This document shows, in pieces, positions 46,740 to 56,800 of a DNA stretch of 64,000 nucleotides. Origin of the DNA: Pleodorina starrii (Eukaryota; Chlorophyta; Chlorophyceae; Chlamydomonadales; Volvocaceae); the NCBI GenBank assembly GCA_030267565.1, contig BRXU01000040.1:806001-870000 (forward strand). Reading direction: 5' to 3'. Below the pieces are notes generated by a model. It saw only the letters and a list, made by a program, of their open reading frames with translations. It was not told the DNA's origin and made no database searches. Each line of letters begins with the position of its first letter. Within the stretch, counting starts at the first letter, position 1. Made by a program: the position numbers and the translations under genes.

Positions 46740-48865
46740 CTACTTATTCTGCGACTTCATCTGCATCGCCACGAACCGCAGCTGCAGCGACTTGTACTGC
46801 TCCATCAAGACCTGCGTCCGGGGGACGGGGGGCGGGGGGTCAGGGAGTGATATGCTCCTTTATATAAAAGTGAGTCGGGGCGGGGGGGGAACGGCGGAGG
46901 CGCGGGGCGGGAACCGATGAGTGATGGTGCGCGCGCGGTGGGCTGCTGAAAGCAATCCAACAATCCACTCACGGAGGAGGGGGGGGACTGAGAAAGAAAC
47001 CGCCACGAAGGCAGAAGGGCTAAAAGCATGCGAAATGGGTTTGGAACACTTTACAGTACCTTGAACACCGTAAAATCCTGAACTTGTCCAGTATTTGCAT
47101 ACCCTACTCGGCTCTGTGCCCCAGCGTCAACAAAACCCACAAAAGAGGCGTCTCAAAAGGACTGCGCGCCTGGCTTCCCACACCCGTTCCCGTCGCCTCC
47201 CCTGCGGCATATTCTTTATTTACCCCCAAACCCAGCACCTACACCCACCCGGTACTGCTCCTCCAGCAGTTTGTTTGTGAGCCGCAGCGCCTCGATCTCC
47301 CGCTGCTGGCTCTGCGTCGTCGACTCCAGCAGCGCCAGCGCCGCCTTCTGGCGGTCGCGGAAGCGCCGCTGCGCCTCGCGGTTCAGGTCGCGCTTCTTGA
47401 GCTGCCGCATCTGTGCGCGCGCCACGGGGTCCTTGTTGGCTGCGGCGCGGCGGTTGCCCCGGTTGGGCGCGGAGCGCGGCGCGGCGGCGCCCGCGGACTC
47501 TGCGGAGTGGCGGATGGCGCACAGGACGGCAGATCGGGGGTGTGCGTGGGGGGAAGGGGAAGTTCAGGTTTCGCTGGGTAAGGTGTGGGAGGAACGAGAC
47601 GGAAGAAAAGCTGTGTGATTGTAGGTTAGGTCTCATGGACGTTCCGCGCGTCCACAGGCCAAGGCCCGTCGAGGCACCGTATTCACTTTGTCGCCGGGCG
47701 CACTTGTGGGCGCGGCGCGGTCTCAAAAAGGCAAGAAAAGGCCAGATCCTGGCATTTGCCTTCCCCAGGCGGCCAGCGGTGTACCTGACGTCGTCTCGGA
47801 TCCGTCAGAGTTGGACCCGTCCATCCCCTGCTGCTGCTGCTGCTGTTCCTGTTGCATCTGCTGTTCTTGTTGCATCTGCATCTGCTGCTGTTTCGCCTCT
47901 GCCCGCCGCGTCTCCCGTTCCGCCGACACCGCTGCGGCCGCCGCCGCCGACGCCGCCGCCGCAGCCGACGCAATGGCCGCCGCAGCCCGGGCCTCGGCCT
48001 TCGGGTCCGCCCTGGGCTCCAACACCGGTGAGGGCGGCATCTGCCGCTTGTTCCTGCCGGCAGGCGCCGGTTGATCCAAGTCGCGCTTGCCGGCGCCGCC
48101 TGTCGGGAGCTGGAGTTGCTGCAGGGCTTCGAACTGCTGCTGCTGGTGCAACTGCAGTTGCTGCAGTTGCTGCTGGCGTGCCGATATCCGGGGGCCCCGC
48201 GGGGGGGCGCTGCCTCCGGAGCCACTTGGGTCGGAGTTGTTGCCGTTGTCAGCAGCAGCGGCGGCTGCCGCCGCCGCTGCGGCTCTCATGCTGGGCCCGG
48301 GGCCTCCCCCTTCGAGGCCGACGTCAAGACTGAGGAGCTGCGGAGGGATGGGACGAGACAAAGCCAAAAAACGTTTAGGGTTCTAAATTGCTTTTTCTCT
48401 CCTTTGCTATTTGGATAAGGCGTACCTTGGGCAGCTCCAGAGATGGGAGCGCCAACGCTTGCGGCAGAGGCAGCGGGCCGCCCCCTCCCGAGCCCAAAGA
48501 ATTAAGCCCAAGAAAGGACGGGAAGCCACTGGTCTGGAGAGCGAGCGCTAGGTCCTGCGAGCGGAGAAACCGTTGTTCACGAGATGACTGAGCATGGTTA
48601 GTAATAAATGAGGAACGCAAGTTTGGCATGCGGGCACAAGGAAGTACATCAGGAACAAGACAAGCCCAGGCCCGGCTGCGGCCCGGCGGACTAGATCCCG
48701 CGGACCGAGGCCCAACTCCAGCGACTGAAAAGGCAGAGATGACCACGGGCTTACAAGGTTTGTCGCGCTGAGGCCCGGGCCCGACGCAGCACCCAGCAAT
48801 CCTGCTGGAAACGTGAACGGAGTCACGTCTGCGCCAGATGCGAGGAGCTTCAGCACGTCCTCCAT
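46740..48865 (-). CDS. bZIP transcription factor
   Basis: Predicted nuclear DNA-binding regulator. Secure exons: 48865-48755, 48554-48426, 48337-47785, 47499-47249 and 46811-46740, all in phase (371 codons). A further short exon starting at 48724 (SLELGLGPRDL) may lie between the first two. Its donor is not resolved. The first exon begins MEDVLKLLASGADVTPFTFP. Ala runs, PSPVLEPRADPKAEARAAAA and Gln/Met-rich QQQMQMQQEQQMQQEQ fill the middle. The basic region is KKRDLNREAQRRFRDRQKAA with the N-x7-R spacing. The NREAQRRFR pattern is the AQxxFR form typical of Yap/Pap1-type factors. The zipper runs through LLESTTQSQQREIEALRLTN, LLEEQY, then across a splice to LMEQYKSLQLRFVAMQMKSQ. The stop follows NK. 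The final intron carries a dispersed repeat copy. Confidence 0.85.
46840..46876 (+). repeat. Dispersed intronic repeat, copy 2 (short)
   Basis: TCAGGGAGTGATATGCTCCT followed by TTATATAAAAGTGAGTC in the last bZIP intron, 28 bases from the acceptor and antisense to the gene. It matches the first part of the 73-bp element at 14050, and similarity ends after GTGAGTC. Confidence 0.8.
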
Positions 48866-50866
48866 TGTCGGAGCCGGGCCGCTGCAGTGGGAGGAAGTCG
48901 GGTACTATGCACAAGTCTAGAGGCGTATGGTATTGCTGTGTTCAGAGAATTGACTTCTATAGACGGAGTGCAGGGCTCGGTATGCTTATTAAGTCCTTTA
49001 TTAAGTCATGAGGAAAACTCTTCATTGGGCCTCCATGGCAACTCGCCCTACAGAGCAGCTTCATGCGCGATAGAAGGATGCTGATTGCCTATGTACTCCC
49101 TGCTACTTGCGGGTGCAGACAAAGTCACATGTCAGGAGACTGTTCACGGTGCAGCAAGGGTTGACGGGGGCCGACCCGTGCAAGCAAGCAGGCAAGCAAG
49201 CGCCCCTCCATTGTAAATTGCTAAACCAGAAGGCAAATGTTGTTTGATGGACATGTAGAAGACGAAGACGGTGCGCTTTGACATTTCAGACGCGCCTTTG
49301 CGTTGTTGTCGTGTCCTTGTCAGGACCCGAGACACATCGCAGCGCTTCCATCTAGCTTGTTTCACGTTGAGTCATTACAGGCAAACCCGCGGCGATAGTG
49401 ACTAATGTTTGAAGAACGCTTAGGCACCCGACGCTGTGACGCTGCGTAGTCCCGGAACCGCCTTTGCGCTGTTGGCATCTTGGATAATCCATCAGCAGGA
49501 GTTTACTCCGGACCGCCTTTGCGCTGTGCTTCTCACATTTCAGTCAACCAACTGCCATCGTAATGCCCTCCTCCAGAAACGGCGCAAGCATCTTTCCCGC
49601 TATTTCCATTATCGGAATTCAGCCCATGTTTCATACAGTTACCGCTTTTCTTGAGTTGCGAGTGGAAAGGTCCGGTGACGGGTCGGGCCCTCGCCTTGGA
49701 TTTGCACCCCTCTGATGCCCAGCACGTTCGGCTGAGCCCAGTTGTAAGCCTAGCCATGTCCACCTCATTACAACAGCTCCGATATAGGTCCTAGCTTGGG
49801 TTTGCTGTCGTAAACTTCGTAAACAAAAGCTCCAAGCAGCTCGAGCCTGGCTGACGTCAGCACCACGTTGGGGTGGTTTGACCCCAACGTGCAACGCTAA
49901 CTGTAGTCACATGAACACTCCCAGAAGCCAATCCACCTCCCCAGGCAGCAGTGGGTTCCTCTCGTGATTCTGCTTGACCCTTCACACCCAGCCGTGCATA
50001 AACTGCTAGGCACATCAGCTGTTCCCTGAAACACCACGCAGGGCGGCCGTGACGCGGGGTCCCAGCTCCAAGACAACCGCTCGACGCGGCTTCCCGAGGG
50101 CAGTACGGCAACGCAAGCACGCACCTCAGCAGCAGATCCGGCAACTTCCTTCCAGCCATCACCGAGCAGCCATCTAGCCATCCAGCATTCTTGCGGCCCA
50201 TGACACGACCCACAGCCACTCGGCCTTGCCAGAGCGTTTGTTGCGCAGCGCCACGTCCCACGTGTTCCCGCCACCCACCCACCCACCAACCAACACGACC
50301 GCCCAACCAATCCCACCTCAACGGTTGTGGCACCTGCCAGCCCCCCTGGCTGCGCATCCCTTACCACGTTACCAGCAGGGGATGCGCAGTCCGGTTGGGT
50401 TGGGTTAGGTTCAACGCACCGAGTGGCGGGAAGCCGTTGGGTTCGATGCATCGAGTGAACAAAGCCGGGTCTTGTTTTCCCTCTCTTGGCACCCCTCACA
50501 CCCCCAACACATGCCGCCAGCGTGTCCGCACTTGTCTTCCAGCGTTCGACGTTCCGGCCACCCCCCAGTGCCACCCCCCAGTGGCACACACCGGCGGCCG
50601 ACATTGATTGCCAATATTCTGCCCTTTCGAGCCCAGTATCACATGTCACAGCGCCGCCTGTCTGTCCGTCTGCCGTCAACCCCTTGCGTTGCCAGGTGCC
50701 ACCAGGCGTTGCCCCTTCACACCCCCGCCACAAACCACCACCCCCTCCATCGGTGTCCCATGCATGCCCGGGCCCCCTCCCTCAACCCACCCGTGCTGCG
50801 TCCCTCCACCCCCAGACCTCCCCCCGCACGTCCGTGCTCCGCACTTCGGGACCGGTCACCTGGGCG
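48866..50866. other. Intergenic stretch between bZIP start and BTB stop
   Basis: This contains the bZIP promoter side and the BTB gene's 3' untranslated region. I see no supported exon. Notable items are a pair of direct repeats containing CCGCCTTTGCGCTGT (about 49457 and 49513) and a perfect hairpin at 49864-49891. TTACA pentamers (TGTAA on minus) occur near 49375 and 49768. Confidence 0.5.
49864..49891. other. Perfect 11-bp inverted repeat (stem-loop)
   Basis: CACGTTGGGGT, loop GGTTTG, then ACCCCAACGTG. All 11 pairs match. It lies about 1 kb past the stop of the minus-strand BTB gene, so it could be in that 3' untranslated region, or it could be a dimer-binding site. The function is not known. 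Confidence 0.8.
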
Positions 50867-53800
50867 CTAGTGCCGGCCGGCCCCGCCCCCGGCGCCACCA
50901 GCCCGCCCCCCGCCGGCACCGACTCGTTGCTGCCCCTGCGCCGCCCCAGGCCCGGCCTGACCGGCCCGATGCGCCGCCCCCGAACCCGCCGCCTGTCCAG
51001 CGCCGGCGCCGCCTCGCCCAGCGCCACTACCGCTGCTCCCCCCGCCGCCGCCACCACCCCGAAGGGAAGCCCCCGCCATCTCCGCAGCCGCCGACCCTGG
51101 CCCCGCCCCCGCTCCCGTCCCGCCCGCAGACGCCGCCGATGCGTCGTGAGTGGCGGCGCTGCCGTTCGTCCCCACCGCCTCGCCGGCGGCGGCGCTGTGG
51201 GGCTTCATGCCCTTGCGGCGGGCCGAGTTGATCCGAACCTCGTCGCCGCGGCCCGACAGCCCCACCACCACCACCCATTGCTCCTGTGTTTTTTAGGGGG
51301 GATTGCGGGGGGGGGGTAGGGCGGCGCGGGGAGTTAAGACAGGAGAACCGCCGCGAGGCGTGGCGAGGTACGGCACCGTATAACCGTAACCGAAGTACCG
51401 GCCCTGGCGAAAACGGACCCGGGGGGAACACTTCTTTCCTTGCCCCGGTCTAGGGCAAGAGGACAAGAGGACAAGAGGGCAACAGGCCCCAGCTCCACCT
51501 CCGAGTGAAGCCGGCGGTCCATCGCTCGGCGAGGAGGAGGAGGAGGAGATACAGGGCGGCGGGGGTGCACATCCGTGGGAAGGGGGCCCAAGCGCGAGTT
51601 CCCAGCACGCCCAGCCGAACCTGCCTCGCGATCCTCGCTCCTCCACGCCCGGTACCTGCCGCCACACTGGCTCCTGAGACGTACCCCGACCTCTCCCTCT
51701 CCCTGCCTCTTCCGCCATCCCCCAAGCAAACGACACCCGGCCCCCCCCAACGTTCCCCCGTTCCCCCAACGTTCCCCCCCCCAACGTTCCCCCGTCCGAT
51801 CCCCCCAACGTTCCCAAGATCCCACCCCCCCCCCGCTTTCTCCTCTATAACCATGACGGCCGCACCGCTCCTCACCCCACACGCCCCCTTCCCCCTCTCT
51901 CAGGTGGGACCCGGTGTCCTACGTACAACTACGACGACGGCGACGACGACGGGAAAACACGTTTCACCCAAACCACGCACCCCACCGGTATTTGCCAGTA
52001 TTCTCTGGCCTATCCGTGTGGTCATCCTGCATTCCCCCTTCTCCCACCTCCCACCCCCCCAACCCCACCTCGAACTCCCCCAGACACGCCGGCGAGATGT
52101 CCATCTGCACTCGGGCCGTGGTCCGCGTGTTGGTCAGCGACAACGTCACCACCGGCCCCGCCGCCGGGTGCCCACCCGAAGGGCCCGCCTCACGCCCCCC
52201 GTCGGCCTGGCCCGCTCCACCTCCGCCTCCACCTCCGCCGCCTCCGCCGCCGCCGTCTCCGTCTCCCCGGCCGCCTCCGCCGCCGCCTCGAGCGCGGCCG
52301 TCGCCGCCTCCTCCGCCCCCACCGGTCGGGCTGATGCGGCCGGGGTGTTTGGCGGCGTCCAGGGACAGAAGCAGCGAGTCGCCCTCGGCCCACAGGGGCT
52401 GCAAACAGGTGCGGACAGAGAAGGGATGGAGCAGATGAGTGGGCGTGTGCGTGTGCGTGTGTCTCTGTGTGTGTCTCTGTGTGTGTGTCTAAGAATCGTG
52501 GGTGTTCAGGGAGTGATATGCTCCTTTATAAAATAATGAGTCACTGCGGACGTTGATGATCAAGCTGCGACAGCCGCTGAACCTCCGGAAAAGACGCAGC
52601 CTTGGCGGGCGACAGGCTGGGAGGAGTCCGAAGCGCGACGACGACTTTCCGCGACGACTTCCCGCACCTCCCCCCGACCCCCCGGTCGCCAAATACCCAC
52701 AAACGCGCCCACCCACCCACCCACCTCAGCAAACACGCGCCCATTGGCGCCCTTCCGACCGCCGGCCAGATCGTGACCTTGCCCCCTCCCTTGGCGCCAT
52801 CCCGCCCGCCCCCCCCCTTCACATCCCCCCTTTGCGCCCTCCCGCCCTCCCCCCCCTTTGGTTACAGGTATGTCCGGTATGTATTGCTGGGCTCCGGATC
52901 CGTTCGCTAACGCCGTCTCCGTCTCCCCTGCGGTATCTTCCTTTAACCCGCCTTTGCACCCTCCCTCCCCCCCCCAGCTCACCTGCTTTTGCACCCGCCG
53001 GCTCCTGCCCTCCCGTACCTCGCAGCCCTGCAGCCGATTGGTGTACCAGCCGTGGCAGGTGCTCTGCCTGGGGGGGGGGGAAGAGGAGCGGAGCGGACCA
53101 AGGGGGAGCGGAACGGAGCGGAGGGTTGCTAAAGTAGAGATCGCAGCAGGAAGGGACGCAGGCGACCGAGAACCCGGGGTGGGGGGCGGTGGTGGGGGGC
53201 GGTGGGTCGAGATGTGGGGATGCATGCAGGCGAGCAGGGCCCGGCCTGCAGGGCAAGAGCAAGGGCCACCATCACCGTATCTTCTTCCGCTGGTTGCACC
53301 CACCATCCCACCATCCTGCCCATCTACTCATCTGCCTGCCGGTAGCCGCCCCCCTTACAACGCGGATCCCAACGGCGCATGAGCTGTTGACCTCCCCCTT
53401 CCCCCCTCAGGGGGGCCTCGCAGGGAATGCACTGTCCCCGTCACCCGCCTTCCCCGCCTCCCAGTCCCCCCCCTTTCCTTGTAGTGGTGGCGGGAGCGAG
53501 ACCGAGCTGACTCTGAGTAACCCTCCACCCAGCCACCCAGCCACCCTCCCACGGTCTGGCGGCGACGCGGTCGCTGCGTCTTTTCAGCTCGGTAAGGTTA
53601 CAGGTATGTTTCGGTAAGTATTACTGGGTTCGGGGTCCGTTCGCTAACGCCGTCTCCGTCTCCGCTGCGGTATCATTTTTTACCACACACCCACCCACCA
53701 GCTCGCGTTGCTCCTCTTCTTGCTCTGGTCCAACGCCGCCAGCTGCCCTCGCGCCATGACGCCCACGAACATGGGGTGGTTGGGCAGCTCCGGCTCGCTG

Positions 53801-56800
53801 TCGGAGGAGCGGCCGCCCAGAGGGGGCTCGGGCCTGGGGGCGGTGGTGGTGGCGGGGGTGGGGGATTTGAAGAGTGAATTTGCGAAGGGGGGAGGGCGGG
53901 AGGGCGGCGTAACGAGGGGGAGCTTCGCGAGGTCGGATCAAGAGCACCACCTACCGTATACAGGCACCGATACACCGACGGACAAAAAGGCGCACGTCGG
54001 CCCCTATTTGGGTTTTGGGTTTTGGGGGTCTTGGGTCTTGGGTTTTGGGTTTTGGGGGTTGCTTTCGCTGTGTGTGCGGCCCAGTCTTTGAGACTTGTCA
54101 TTCTCGTACCTCACATTGACAGGACAGGAGGGTCCATGGCCCTCGCCAACCCTCCAGCCCTCCAGCCCACCAGCGCCCGGATCCCACCCCTCTTTGCCAA
54201 CGCCGTCTTCGAGTCCCTCCTCTACGAAATCCTTTTTGTTACCCCACTGCTCTTTGCCCCCGAATAATCACGCGGGCCCCCGCCCCCACCTTGCCACCGC
54301 CTTGCCACCTCCCGCCCCCACCCTGCCACCGCCCCGAACCGGATGATCAGCCCCCCGGGCTCCGGCCTATACGTGGATAACCCCCCACCTTGCCACTGCC
54401 CCGAACCGGATAATCAGCCCCCCCCCCACCTTGCCACCGCCCCGACCCAGGCGATCAGGCGGCCCCCCCCGCCCGCCCCCACCTTGCCACCGCCCCGAAG
54501 CGGATGACCTCCAGGTGTAGGTCCAGGTCCACATCGAAGTGGCAGTGGCTGGTGGCCGCCATGGCGTATGAGCCGGAGGAGCCGGCGGAGGTGCGCCAGG
54601 CGGATGCGGAGGAGAGGGTCAGGAAGGGGGAGCTCAGGGGGGCGCTGAACGACTCGGTGAACCTGACAGGGGGAGGGGGAGGGGGAGGGGGAGGGGGAGG
54701 GGGAGGGGGAGGGGGAGGGGGAGGGGGAGGGGGAGGGGGAGGGGGAGGGGGAGGGGGAGGGGGAGGGGGAGGGGGAGGGGGAGGGGGAGGGGGAGGGGGA
54801 GGGGGAGGGGGAGGGGGAGGGGGAGGGGGAGGGGGAGGGGGAGGGGGAGGGGGAGGGGGAGGGGGAGGGGGAGGGGGAGGGGGAGGGGGAGGGGGAGGGG
54901 GAGGGGGAGGGGGAGGGGGAGGGGGAGGGGGAGGGGGAGGGGGAGGGGGAGGGGGAGGGGGAGGGGGAGGGGGAGGGAAGGGAAGGGAGATCGGGGTCCT
55001 TAGGGTGCGGCGCCCCCGAGGTGGTAGGTATAAGGTACTGGGTGCAGCCGCCAGGCACCAAGGCAGCCAAAGAAGATAACCAGGGAGGGAGGCTGGGGGG
55101 GAGGGAGGGAGGGCGGCCTGACACCATGGCGCCCAAATGTGACGGTACCGGTGGTGGTGGGTGGTGGTGGTGGGTAGTGGGCTAGTGGTGTTGGGCCACT
55201 GGGCTGCGGGGTTTCGGAGCAAGGGAGCCAGCGGTGGCCCAAGGGCTGTTGTTTAAGGGCGGTGGCTCAAGGGCGGCGCCGGTTCGTGTGTCGGTGCAGC
55301 TGTGGGCGCCCCGCCCCGCCCCGTCCTGCCCTGCCCTGCTTGCCCCCAGCTTGGGCTCTAGCATGTCATCGCCTCGCTTCGCCTCCTGTGCCCCCCCGCC
55401 TCTCCCCACCTCCGTCTCCGTTTCCGCTGCGGTATTTCCTTTTAAACCCCCCCCACCTGCAGGGCACGTGGCGCTGCAGCTGCAGAAAGTCGATCAGGAC
55501 CAGCAGCTGCGGAGGAAGGGAGGAAGGGAGGGAGGGAGGGGCGGGGAAGGGGGAGTTACGAGTTACGGGTTACAAAGCCACAAGAGGAAGGGACTTTGGG
55601 GTTCCAAAACCAGGGCGGCGCCGGCAGGAGGGTTGGTAGGGTTTAAGGGTGTTTGGCGCCGGGACGTGGTTTCGGAGACGACCTGGAACGGCCGCCCCCC
55701 CCCCCGGATGGTGGGTCGTTGCCCCCCAAACCCCAGCTCCGAAAACGCTGCTCCCAGTAACAGCGCACTCTTGCTCGCGATGACCCATGGGTCGCACCAA
55801 AGATGACCCATGGACCGCACCAAAGGTGACCCATGGGTCGCAGTGCCCCTCCTTGCGGTAGAGCCCCCCCCCCCCCGCACCTGCTCCTCCCTCGCCGGCT
55901 CCACCCCCAGCTCCCACAGCGGCGCCTCCGGTCCGCCCATGTCCTGGGCACGCAGCCAATTGAGCAGCAGGGAGAAGATGGAGGGGTCGTAGTCCAGAAA
56001 CACGCGACCCGCCTCGTCGCTGCGGGGGAAGGGGGAAGGCAAACACATTACACACACGGTCCGCAGGGGCAGAGCTGACTGACTGACTGACTGACTGGGG
56101 GGGGGTTGAAGAGTGAATTTGCAAGAATGAAACAAGAATGAAACAAGAAGCGCTGGGGGGGATGGGATATTAAGAACCGATATCGCAGCGAAGGGTTATA
56201 TACGGTAACTAACCACGAACAGGCCGGAGCCCCCGTGAACGGGGAGGTGGGGGGGGGGAGAGGGTGTTGCAGGCAGCCACAGGCGCCACGGGGTGCTCCA
56301 CAGTGGCGCCTGCCCCACACGCACCTCCCGGCAGCACGAGCCAAAAACACACTCGCACCATCCTCCAAATCCCCCCAACACCCCACCCCCCCACAACACA
56401 CACACGGCCCCCCCCCCTGGGTTCCGGGTTCGCTCGCTAACGCCGTCTCCGTCTCCGCTGCGGTATCTCCTTTTTTACCCCCACCCACCCCTCTCGCTGC
56501 CCTTCGGGCTCCTCACCGCTGCAGGTGGTCATCCCATGAGCCGCTGAACATGGTCCCCAGCAGCGAGTCTGGCACCAGCGTCAGAGTACGGCGGCTGGTG
56601 GCCAGACAGGTGCCGCCCACATTGAGGGAGATGATGTCGGACTGGAGGCGGGAGGAGAGGGAAGACATGCGCCGGGATGCAGCGGACAGGGCGGCCTGGC
56701 GGGCGCGGGGGGGGGGGGCAAGGGGGGGTCAGGGAGTGATATGCTCCTTTATATGCTCCGGCGGGGGCGGGGGGCAGGGGGGAAGGGGGGGGAGGGGGGG

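Noticed and set aside
54414..55222. Poly-Pro, poly-(Pro-Ser) and poly-Gly frames of 190-255 codons
   Set aside because: They are artefacts of the GGGGGA array. Only the flanking part 54662-54483 is a BTB exon, and it ends at a splice site before the array.
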